Below, piece by piece: positions 1 to 6,663 of a DNA stretch of 6,878 bases. The stretch lies in assembly GCA_934255105.1 (NCBI GenBank), contig CAKQNH010000252.1:1-6878 (forward strand). Direction: 5' to 3'. The translations under genes and the position numbers were made by a program. Below the pieces are notes generated by a model, which was given only the letters and a program-made list of their open reading frames with translations, did no database searches and was not told where the DNA came from. Source of the stretch: an uncultured Pirellulaceae bacterium (GTDB lineage Bacteria > Planctomycetota > Planctomycetia > Pirellulales > Pirellulaceae). The stretch's first letter is position 1. Every line of letters begins with the position of its first letter.

Positions 1-93
1 TTCAAAACGTAGAGCAGTTCTCCCCAACCGCTTCAAAACGTAGAGCAGTTCTCCCCAACCGCTTCAAAACGTAGAGCGGTTGTCCCCAACCGC
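1..93. repeat. Three tandem copies of a 31-bp repeat
   Basis: Units lie at 1-31, 32-62 and 63-93, followed by a 4-base start of a fourth (ttca). Copies 1 and 2 are identical. Copy 3 differs at two positions (gcggttg instead of gcagttc), and this makes its core a perfect hairpin: gcggttg (76-82), loop tccc, caaccgc (87-93). Copies 1 and 2 form the same stem with a mismatch. The block touches the left edge, so more copies may lie outside. There are no unique spacers, so it is not CRISPR. Each unit carries one TAG (10-12, 41-43, 72-74), and because 31 is not a multiple of three these fall in all three forward frames. The copies look like an intergenic repeat family, but family membership cannot be tested here. 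Confidence 0.93.
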
Positions 94-186
94 TTCACAG
101 CCTGCCGCATCATGGAAGAGATGGGGCGCGACATCGTCTCGTGGCGCAATCGCATTCGCGAACAGGCCACAGTGACTGCTGAGTAA
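94..186 (+). pseudogene. Possible severed C-terminal tail of an unidentified gene
   Basis: In forward frame 1 the bases after the repeat block read through to TAA at 184-186. The end of this reading (IMEEMGRDIVSWRNRIREQ, then ATVTAE) has a charged, helical, protein-like composition. The frame is open from 13 but is closed by TAG at 10-12, so the part before 94 would be translated repeat. The only ATG giving an upstream-independent product is at 112 and would yield 24 residues, with no clear ribosome binding site. I do not recognise the family. It could be the 3' remnant of a gene whose body was separated by the repeat array, or chance coding potential. Confidence 0.3.
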
Positions 187-591
187 GTGAACTCTTCCGC
201 ACTCACCAGAGCATGGCTTTCCAATAGGTTTCAATCAGCGGCTAGGGGATTGTAGCCGAGCTAGCTAAGCGAATGCAAACGAGATGGGGGGGAATTTGTA
301 TGGTGCAGGGAACTTCAATCGTATTGCAGAAGCAGTTCCCCGTACGACGTGTACTCGTTCCACGGCCACGGACAAGAGTGCCCAGGCTACTCGCGGTTAA
401 TACCCGTGCGGCGAGAACGCACTTTATTCCAATGCCAGCAATAGCCGCTTTCAGGCATCTGCTCTGGACATAGAACCCGTTTTTTTAGAACCTACAGCCA
501 ATCGTTTCATCATTCCCACCGTTGCCTTTGAAATCGCTGGCGAGTTGCCTCTGCGCTCGCAGTCTTTCCCACCATCCATCAGCTTGCGAAT
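187..591. other. Intergenic stretch with no supported gene
   Basis: About 400 bases between the end of the coding-like tail and the first operon gene. An open frame at 273-473 has an arginine-rich translation and no recognisable features, so I do not call it. A second frame (frame 2) is open from 401 to 646, after a TAA at 398-400; it lacks a start codon but has an amino-acid composition like a real protein (for example IEPVFLEPTANRFIIPTVAFE) and runs into the 592 gene in another frame. The promoter of the operon should be in this stretch, but I cannot identify convincing -35/-10 or sigma-54 elements. Confidence 0.5.
239..258 (+). terminator. Small hairpin, weak terminator candidate
   Basis: A 6-bp perfect stem, cggcta (239-244) and tagccg (253-258), surrounds an 8-base loop and is followed by the palindrome agctagct (259-266). 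It lies about 50 bases after the TAA at 184-186, a position suited to ending an upstream transcript. No T-run follows, so a classical intrinsic terminator is not supported and chance cannot be excluded. Confidence 0.22.
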
Positions 592-1476
592 ATGTCGAGA
601 GTTGTCTATCGAGAAGAAAGCACCTTGCGGGCCGCTAGCCAGTTAGGCTGGCTGATCGGCCTGCTGTGGTTGATTGGTTTCGGAGGCTGTGGAGCCACGA
701 AAAGCTATGTCGCCACGGATCAATTGCTGATGAGCGACGCGGTCGATGCGACGATATCCAAGGTCGACTTTTCTCCACTGGCTCACAAGAAGGTCTATCT
801 CGATTCAACTTATATGAAGACTTCAAAGGGCCCGCTATTGATCGACTCGGACTACGTCATCAGTTCGCTCCGCCAGCAGATGGTGGGAGCGGCAGTACAG
901 ATTGTCGAAAACCGCGACGACGCGGATCTGATTGCCGAAGCTCGACTAGGTGCATTGGGGCTGGACGGACACAATGTGATCTATGGCATTCCTGCCAGCA
1001 ATGGGTTCTCTGCAGCCACATCGACGCTGGCTGGCGCACCGGTCATCCCGGCCATACCAGAAATTGCCTTCGCGCGACACGAAGCCAAAAGCGGTGCTGC
1101 CAAAGTGGCTGTGTTTGCCTATGACCGCGTAACGCGAGAACCGTACTGGCAATCTGGCATCTCAAAATCGTCTAGCAGCTCTCACGACACTTGGGTACTA
1201 GGAATTGGCCCGTGGCAAAAGGGGACAATCTACGATCGCACGCGCTTTGCTGGTTCGGTCGTCAGTGGAGGTCAGCCGCTCGACCGCGAGGATCGCAACA
1301 TCCGCACCAGCCCCTCCTTCCAAGCCTATCGCCGCAGTCGTCTATACGACAACCCTCACCAAGATGCTCCCCTCGAGCTGCGGCTAGCCGAGGAGGCCGG
1401 CGTGACGAGGGCCAGTGGTGAAGCAGCCGTGGAAACACCGCCTGCCGGTGAACCACCTGCGAAATCAGAAAAGTAA
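592..1476 (+). CDS. Putative lipoprotein, DUF6655-like
   Basis: A 294-residue protein of unknown function. The N-terminus has a basic and polar stretch, a hydrophobic core (residues 18-30) and Cys33 in the context GFGGC, an acceptable lipoprotein processing site, so it is probably lipid-anchored outside the cytoplasm. Residues 40-130 alternate predicted strand and helix, with a run around LIDSDYVISSLRQQMVGA (residues 83-100) and a D-A-D-L-I-A-E-A-R stretch near 110-118. This recalls small alpha/beta envelope lipoproteins of the LptE/GNA1162 style and the planctomycete family I remember as DUF6655; the family name is from memory. Residues 191-197 form a serine run and the last 20 residues are Pro/Glu/Ala-rich and probably disordered. 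ATG at 592 has no clear Shine-Dalgarno; TTG at 625 would also leave a usable signal peptide. It ends 3 nt before the next gene, so it probably heads the operon and may assist envelope placement of the cytochrome. Confidence 0.8.
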   Translation: MSRVVYREESTLRAASQLGWLIGLLWLIGFGGCGATKSYVATDQLLMSDAVDATISKVDFSPLAHKKVYLDSTYMKTSKGPLLIDSDYVISSLRQQMVGAAVQIVENRDDADLIAEARLGALGLDGHNVIYGIPASNGFSAATSTLAGAPVIPAIPEIAFARHEAKSGAAKVAVFAYDRVTREPYWQSGISKSSSSSHDTWVLGIGPWQKGTIYDRTRFAGSVVSGGQPLDREDRNIRTSPSFQAYRRSRLYDNPHQDAPLELRLAEEAGVTRASGEAAVETPPAGEPPAKSEK

Positions 1477-1479
1477 ACT

Positions 1480-3315
1480 ATGTCCGTCCAACCGATCGAA
1501 GTGGCTCGCCCCGAACGCTGGGACCACCCGCTTTCGCCATCGATGCTCCAGCAGGACGTCGAATGGCTGTTGCTGCAGCCTCCGTTTAGCTTGATGGATC
1601 AACAGCGGTTTGCACGCAACACTCCGTTGGCCGATGTGCTGCATAACGACGCGCGACTATTGCACCTGAATCCCGGCGATGTGATCTTTCGCGAAGGCCA
1701 GTACGGTGGTTCGGCCTACTTGGTGCTAACCGGCGATGTCAGAATTTTCCTGACCCGCTTGCTAACTCAATCCGAAGCGGACGCCAAGCCACGCTCGCGC
1801 ACCAGTTGGTTGAAGCTCTTGGCCAAGACCATCCCCGGTAGCCGCCGCCGACCTCGCACCGGCGCGGCGGACAAGCGGCGTTACGCGCGGGCTAGCGTCC
1901 AATCGCCCCGCAGCGCCGAACAAGCCACCACACAAGCTAGCTCTCAAGCCCCGGGCCAACTCGATGCTCAGCCCGCCGTGTTGGGGTATCGCGGCGAGGG
2001 TGCGCAGACGCGGATTTTCCTTCAAGATGTCCCACGCGTGCTGGGAGATCACGCGACCTCCTCAGTACATCCGGGCGAACTGTTTGGCGAGATGGCTGCC
2101 GTCACACGCTCGCCTCGCGAATACACGGCAGTGGCCGAGACCGAAACGATCTTGCTAGAAATTCGTTGGCAAGGTCTAAAACTGCTCAAGCAAGACCCCG
2201 CCTTTAGCCAGCTCTTGGACGAACGCTACCGCAGCGAAATTCTAAGAAACCATTTGCGCGAAACAATGCTCTTTCGCTTCATTCCAGAGGAGAGCCTCCA
2301 GCAAGTGGTCGCATCCGCCAGACTGGAATCATTTGGAAATCTCGAGTGGTACGCGGAGTATCGTCAAGGTCTTAAGCAGCCAGCCCGCGAGCGTATCGCT
2401 GCCGAACCTGTGATGGCCGAAGAGGGAAGCTATGCCCTCGGGCTGTGGATCGTCCGCGGTGGCTTTGCACGGCTCAGTCGTCGCCAGGGGGCCGGACACC
2501 GTACCCTAGCCTACCTCAGCAAAGGACAAATGTTCGGACTGCGCGAACTGGCGCATAACTTCCACAACAGTCCCCACGTGCCGCTGCCGTATCAGGAATC
2601 ACTGCGCGCTATCGGCTATGTCGATGCGCTGTGCATTCCTAAACAAATCGTCAATGAGCATATCCTACCGTATATACGCCAAGCCGATCTGCCGGAACCG
2701 CTGAGTATACCACGCTACCAATTCGATCAACCCATCGTGGACGCGCCACTGGAAACCAACGAACATAACGTCGAAACGGGCTTGTTGGAATTTTTGGTCG
2801 ACCAACGTTTGATGAACGGTCGCCAAGCGATGGTCATCGATACAGAGCGCTGCACGCGCTGCGACGATTGCGTACGCGCCTGTGCTAAGACGCATAATGG
2901 CACGCCGGTTTTCACGCGCGGGGGGCCACAATACGGCTCGTGGATGTTCGCTCAAGCCTGCATGCATTGCGAAGATCCGGTGTGTATGATCGGTTGCCCC
3001 ACAGGCGCCATCCATCGCGACCACGACACTGGCCTAGTGCAGATCAATGCTGAAACGTGTATCGGTTGCAAGACCTGCGCCGAGAGCTGTCCCTATGACA
3101 ACATACGCATGGTTCCCACCAGCGATTCTCAGGGCCGCGCCCGAGTCGACCAGACCAGCGGCCTGCCAATCCTGCTGGCGTCAAAGTGCGATCTGTGTCA
3201 CGATCGAACCGGCGCTCCCGCTTGTCAGTCTGCCTGCCCGCACGACGCTTTGGTACGCATAGACCTGAGCGACATCAGCCAACTCAGCCACCGCGTTCTA
3301 CGGAAGGCTGGGTAA
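1480..3315 (+). CDS. CNB-domain / four-cluster 4Fe-4S ferredoxin fusion protein
   Basis: A 611-residue cytoplasmic protein; no signal peptide or membrane segment is seen. Residues ~45-95 form the first half of a cyclic-nucleotide-binding (CNB) beta-roll (PGDVIFREGQYGGSAYLVLTG). After a basic, low-complexity insert (~97-165) the roll resumes and shows a phosphate-binding-cassette-like stretch, GELFGEMAAVTRSPREYTAVAE (199-220 in part), keeping Gly203-Glu204, Arg213 and Thr216-Ala217. Residues ~270-400 look like a second, degenerate CNB roll. Residues ~447-598 are a DmsB/NrfC-like ferredoxin module with 16 cysteines in four sets: 458/461/464/468, 494/497/502/506, 527/530/533/537 and 570/573/582/586, enough for four [4Fe-4S] clusters. 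In DMSO-reductase-type complexes such subunits pass electrons between a catalytic subunit and a membrane anchor; here the next gene supplies a membrane b-type protein. No catalytic or flavin domain is present. CNB ligand identity is unknown. Confidence 0.93.
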   Translation: MSVQPIEVARPERWDHPLSPSMLQQDVEWLLLQPPFSLMDQQRFARNTPLADVLHNDARLLHLNPGDVIFREGQYGGSAYLVLTGDVRIFLTRLLTQSEADAKPRSRTSWLKLLAKTIPGSRRRPRTGAADKRRYARASVQSPRSAEQATTQASSQAPGQLDAQPAVLGYRGEGAQTRIFLQDVPRVLGDHATSSVHPGELFGEMAAVTRSPREYTAVAETETILLEIRWQGLKLLKQDPAFSQLLDERYRSEILRNHLRETMLFRFIPEESLQQVVASARLESFGNLEWYAEYRQGLKQPARERIAAEPVMAEEGSYALGLWIVRGGFARLSRRQGAGHRTLAYLSKGQMFGLRELAHNFHNSPHVPLPYQESLRAIGYVDALCIPKQIVNEHILPYIRQADLPEPLSIPRYQFDQPIVDAPLETNEHNVETGLLEFLVDQRLMNGRQAMVIDTERCTRCDDCVRACAKTHNGTPVFTRGGPQYGSWMFAQACMHCEDPVCMIGCPTGAIHRDHDTGLVQINAETCIGCKTCAESCPYDNIRMVPTSDSQGRARVDQTSGLPILLASKCDLCHDRTGAPACQSACPHDALVRIDLSDISQLSHRVLRKAG

Positions 3316-4134
3316 GTGAATAGGCATACGCGCCGCACCTTGAGCATGACCATCACGCTGCTGGCTGCCGGCCTAGCGGGCCTCGGCGTGCAGTGGACGC
3401 GGAACCGTCTGGGAGACCCATCCACCTTGACCGGTTGGACGCTATTAACATCTACGGCCGGACTGTACCTACTTTCCGCACGCAAATTATCGACCAATTC
3501 GAAGCTGGGCAGAGTCTCCGTCTGGCTACAATTCCACATGTACCTGGGAACCTTTGCCAGCCTTGTCTTTTTGATGCACATCGGCTGGCCAGTGCGCGGC
3601 ATTTTCGAGATCCTGCTGGCAAGCTGCTTTGCGATTGTCGCCGCCAGCGGAATTGTCCTAGCCATCATGAATCGTCGCACGCCAATGAAACTGGCAGCCA
3701 TCGCTAGCGATCGCCGCATCGACCAAATCCCGATGCTGCGCGCCGCAGTAGCCCGTGAGGCCCACGCCACGGCGCTGCGATCAGCCGAGTTTGGTGAAGG
3801 TGCCACCCTGGCCGAACATTACCAACAACAACTGCTGCCGTTCTTCCAATCGCAGCGGAGTTGGCTGTACCGACTGTTCCCCAACGGTATCCAGCGTCGT
3901 CGGTTGTTGCGTGAACTCAGCGACTTGGAACGCTACTTAGCCGAGCGAGGCAACGCCAGTCGCGGCGCGCTGGCGAACATGGTCATCACCAAGGATGACC
4001 TGGACTATCAGTACGCGCTGCAGACGCGGCTGCGCGGGCTCTACGCCCTGCATGCCTCGCTCACCTGGAGCCTCGTGCTGATGGTCGCGGTCCACGTGGT
4101 GCTGGTGTATCGCTTTCAAGGAGTAATGCTTTGA
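3316..4134 (+). CDS. Putative di-haem b-type membrane protein
   Basis: A 272-residue inner-membrane protein. Hydrophobic segments lie at about residues 10-26, 38-54, 72-91, 96-118 and 246-265. The third carries His74 and His88, the fifth His246 and His260: two His-x13-His pairs on two helices, the pattern by which cytochrome b of bc1 complexes, and nearly also ferric reductase/NOX proteins, bind two b haems stacked across the bilayer. Positive residues at the N-terminus, residues 56-66 and 119-125 predict N-in, C-out, placing the ~125-residue helical, Arg-rich loop between helices 4 and 5 in the cytoplasm, near the preceding ferredoxin protein. No FAD/NAD domain follows, unlike NOX or ferric reductase. 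GTG at 3316 directly abuts the previous TAA, with a weak GGAAGG 8 nt upstream; ATG at 3346 would trim 10 residues. I infer haem binding from spacing only; overall sequence family is not recognised. Confidence 0.85.
   Translation: MNRHTRRTLSMTITLLAAGLAGLGVQWTRNRLGDPSTLTGWTLLTSTAGLYLLSARKLSTNSKLGRVSVWLQFHMYLGTFASLVFLMHIGWPVRGIFEILLASCFAIVAASGIVLAIMNRRTPMKLAAIASDRRIDQIPMLRAAVAREAHATALRSAEFGEGATLAEHYQQQLLPFFQSQRSWLYRLFPNGIQRRRLLRELSDLERYLAERGNASRGALANMVITKDDLDYQYALQTRLRGLYALHASLTWSLVLMVAVHVVLVYRFQGVML
4118..4123 (+). promoter_or_regulatory. Strong ribosome binding site deciding the TTG start at 4131
   Basis: AAGGAG lies seven bases before TTG at 4131. No other start codon in that frame is nearby, and the TTGA overlap with the preceding stop (TGA at 4132-4134) suggests translational coupling. 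This is the clearest Shine-Dalgarno in the window. Confidence 0.8.
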
Positions 4135-6614
4135 GCGATACTCCACAACCAGGCAACACGCCACCGCCAGGCAACACTCCGCAGGTCAGAGACGTCACGG
4201 CACCGCGCGCCAATCCGCAGTCCAAATGGATTTGCGGCTATCAGCGACTAGGGTTTGCGTGTACGGAAGGCCCCGACTCGCGCGGCAACTGCTGCCAACT
4301 GCGACCAGACCGCGCACGCGCTGCGGACAATTCCGTTTGCCACGAAGAGTGTAGTTGCAGAACCGTCTGCGAACTGGCCAAGCTGCGTCGCACCCCCGAA
4401 TTGCCATCGCACAGCCAATTGGGCCCTTGCCTGCCGCAGCGCGCGGCTTGGTTCTCGCGGCAAACTCTGATGTTGAACTTCGGCATCTTGACCGCTGGAC
4501 TGCTGCTACTGAGCATGGCGCTGCCGCAGCGTGAAATCATCTTCGTTCCCGGCGGACTATCGAACGCCCATTCACAGATCCTGGGCAATCACCTAGTCTC
4601 CGAGCGATGCAGCCTGTGCCATCCGAGCTCGCATGCCGACGTGTCGAGTTTCAAAATCCAAGATGATCTGTGCCTCAAATGCCATACCAAGCATTTGCCC
4701 GCGGCTCATCTGCAGAGTCCCCATGACCTACCGCGCGAGCATTTGGCCAAGCTAACGAATAAAGCCAACCCGTTTAGCAAGCTGACCAGTACCAAGAAGT
4801 CGATTCAGACAAACTGTGCGTCGTGCCATGTCGAGCATCGTGGAGCGAGCTTTGATCTAACAGCCATATCCGACACCAGTTGCCAAGCCTGTCATCAGCA
4901 GAGTTTCCAAAGTCTATCCACAGGGCATCCCGACTTCGATGGCTATCCCTATCGCACGGAGCGACACATTGCCTTCGACCACGCGGCGCACGAGCAGAAA
5001 CACTTTGGAACTAAGAACGAAACCTTTGAATGCCGCCGATGCCACATCGATGATCGCCGATCGGGCGAACTCGGACCAGTGTTTCGTTCGGTAAGCTTTG
5101 AACAAGCCTGCAGCAGTTGCCATCAACAATCGATCCACGCGGCCACCATCGACGGTTGGGCGGTAATGCAACTCCCCAGTATCGAAGCGGCCGACAGTCA
5201 CGATGCAGCGCACGGCCTAGCCCAGTGGCCGGCCGGAGCACAATTCGGCTATGAAGGTCAGATCGATGTACCGCTGCGACTTCTGTTGGCTGGCGATCCA
5301 GAGATGCATGAAACATTAGCCCAGCTTCCTGTGAGCGGTAAATTGCTCGAGATCGCGGACGAACATGGCCAACGCGGCGCTGTCGCTCGCAGTTTGGCTC
5401 GTGGCTTGCAGAAATTCATCCAGGAAATGGCCCTCGACGGGCAAGCCGCGTGGCAACGGCGTTTGCAGGCCACCGCCTCGATGCAACTCCGGCGCGACCT
5501 GACCACCCACGAGCTGCGGTTGATCGAGGCGATGAGCCAAGGATTGCCTCCCGATCTATTCCGTCAAATGCAAGTTGCATGGTTCGGTGCCGCAGTCGAA
5601 CGGGTCACGCTTCAAAACCACCCCAGTAGACAGCAAGTCCCTGCCAGTGCCTTGCATCAGGTCAGCCAAACATCCGCATCCGACACGCTCTTGCCCGACA
5701 AGCTCTCGCCCGGCAAGCTCTTGCCCGAAGAGAACGAAGACGTAGATCTACTCGCGGACGACGACAGCGATTTGCTAATGGGCGATTTGCCAAGCGACGA
5801 CTTGCTGCTGGAAGAGGTCGATGCCGACGCCGACGCGCTGCTCGGTGGCAATGCGCCGCTCGATAGAGACATGCCGCTCGGCAGAAACCTCGAAGCGGCC
5901 GCTTTGCCAGACTCAGCAAAACCGAGGTTAACAACGTGGCAAGGATCGAAGCATGTATCGGCTGGGGGCTGGTATTTGGATCACTCTCTGTTGGCACTGC
6001 GCTACATGCCGCGGGGACACGCCGACCCTACCTTAGCAGCTTGGGCCGAGTACATCGCCCTGATCGACGCGGCGACCAATGTTCCGCCCCCGCTGACTCA
6101 CGGCTCCCTGACCAACGACTCCCTCACCAACGGCTCCCTGACTCACGGTGTCGGCATTCCCGGCAACTGTACGCAATGCCACTTGTTGCACCCGACCGAC
6201 AATTCGCTCGATTCAGTAGCCCGCTGGACCAGTCTCACGCACCCTCCCGGCGTTCGACCCTTTACGAAGTTCGACCATCGACCGCATTTAACGCTCCCCT
6301 CGCTGGACGACTGTCGCTACTGCCATCAGTTCAACGCTCAGGCGACAGCAAGTCTAGCTGGCGTGTTTGCCGAACAGATGCAGTCGAACTCACGCGTAAC
6401 TGCACCACAGCAGATGACGCAGGCCGCCTGTCAATTCTTGCGGGATGAATTTGTAGACATGAGCAGGGAGCAGTGCGCCGCATGCCATCGACCTGGCGGT
6501 GCCTCCGACCGCTGCACCCAATGCCACAACTATCACGTGGGGAGCGTTGTGAGCCCAACACATTTGCTGGAATATGATCGAAATAGCTTGCCTCGCGCTC
6601 CTCAGCCACGTTAG
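4131..6614 (+). CDS. Membrane-anchored decahaem cytochrome c with Cys-rich cytoplasmic head
   Basis: An 827-residue protein starting at TTG, overlapping the previous stop by 4 nt. Residues 1-30 are Pro-rich. Residues 35-100 hold nine cysteines (35, 44, 54, 55, 70, 74, 76, 80, 100) before a single membrane anchor (~112-131) preceded by Arg104 and Arg110, so this head should be cytoplasmic. Ten CXXCH c-haem sites follow in the periplasm: starting at Cys160, 181, 229, 251, 301 and 327 (module 1) and Cys680, 728, 782 and 795 (module 2). FDHxxH motifs at 282-287 and 714-719 resemble the distal-ligand motif of cytochrome c3/c7-type multihaem proteins. The ~350 residues between the modules have no haem: a helical part (~340-500), an acidic Leu/Asp-rich linker (~515-590) and a five-residue repeat (655-673). 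As the last gene of the operon it is the likely periplasmic electron carrier for the b-type protein. Whether it donates to or accepts from a partner is unknown. Confidence 0.95.
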   Translation: MSDTPQPGNTPPPGNTPQVRDVTAPRANPQSKWICGYQRLGFACTEGPDSRGNCCQLRPDRARAADNSVCHEECSCRTVCELAKLRRTPELPSHSQLGPCLPQRAAWFSRQTLMLNFGILTAGLLLLSMALPQREIIFVPGGLSNAHSQILGNHLVSERCSLCHPSSHADVSSFKIQDDLCLKCHTKHLPAAHLQSPHDLPREHLAKLTNKANPFSKLTSTKKSIQTNCASCHVEHRGASFDLTAISDTSCQACHQQSFQSLSTGHPDFDGYPYRTERHIAFDHAAHEQKHFGTKNETFECRRCHIDDRRSGELGPVFRSVSFEQACSSCHQQSIHAATIDGWAVMQLPSIEAADSHDAAHGLAQWPAGAQFGYEGQIDVPLRLLLAGDPEMHETLAQLPVSGKLLEIADEHGQRGAVARSLARGLQKFIQEMALDGQAAWQRRLQATASMQLRRDLTTHELRLIEAMSQGLPPDLFRQMQVAWFGAAVERVTLQNHPSRQQVPASALHQVSQTSASDTLLPDKLSPGKLLPEENEDVDLLADDDSDLLMGDLPSDDLLLEEVDADADALLGGNAPLDRDMPLGRNLEAAALPDSAKPRLTTWQGSKHVSAGGWYLDHSLLALRYMPRGHADPTLAAWAEYIALIDAATNVPPPLTHGSLTNDSLTNGSLTHGVGIPGNCTQCHLLHPTDNSLDSVARWTSLTHPPGVRPFTKFDHRPHLTLPSLDDCRYCHQFNAQATASLAGVFAEQMQSNSRVTAPQQMTQAACQFLRDEFVDMSREQCAACHRPGGASDRCTQCHNYHVGSVVSPTHLLEYDRNSLPRAPQPR
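4149..4184 (+). repeat. Two imperfect 18-bp tandem units in the cytochrome gene
   Basis: Units 4149-4166 and 4167-4184 both begin ccaggcaacac. They encode the PGNTP-type Pro-rich N-terminus of the cytochrome and keep its reading frame. Confidence 0.75.
5687..5730 (+). repeat. 15-bp tandem repeat coding a KLLP-type linker
   Basis: Nearly three copies of gctcttgcccgacaa (5687-5701, 5702-5716, 5717-5730 partial). They keep the frame and encode the start of the acidic linker between the two haem modules. Confidence 0.8.
6093..6149 (+). repeat. 15-bp tandem repeat coding LT[HN][GD]S
   Basis: Units 6093-6107, 6108-6122, 6123-6137 and a partial 6138-6149 encode LTHGS, LTNDS, LTNGS and LTHG, immediately before haem site 7 (Cys680). 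Substitutions are spread across copies, so the array is not very recent. Confidence 0.85.
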
Positions 6615-6663
6615 ACTGTCTGGCTCTCGTCAATAGCTCACCGTTGTTTTTTGGATGATTGAT

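Noticed and set aside
1..93. Direct repeats as a possible CRISPR array
   Set aside because: The 31-bp units abut with no variable spacers and no cas genes are nearby.
273..473. 66-codon open frame as a small gene
   Set aside because: Arg-rich translation with no recognisable feature and no good ribosome binding site; a competing frame in the same bases looks more protein-like.
666..1124. 152-codon open frame overlapping the lipoprotein gene
   Set aside because: Its translation is rich in Cys, Trp, Arg and His with no domain, as expected of an out-of-frame reading of the well-supported 592-1476 gene.
3225..3806. 193-codon minus-strand open frame
   Set aside because: It lies opposite two well-supported genes with clear cofactor and membrane motifs, and its own translation shows no coherent domain.
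3316..4134. Calling the membrane protein a ferric reductase or NADPH oxidase
   Set aside because: The histidine spacing is similar, but there is no FAD or NAD(P)H-binding domain, and the large loop between helices 4 and 5 does not fit.
5657..5997. Minus-strand frames with Ser-rich or Arg/Ala/Cys repeats
   Set aside because: These are antisense readings of the acidic linker repeats of the cytochrome, so the repetition is inherited from the real coding strand.
6615..6663. Intrinsic terminator after the cytochrome gene
   Set aside because: A T-rich run exists, but I find no stable GC-rich stem directly before it.
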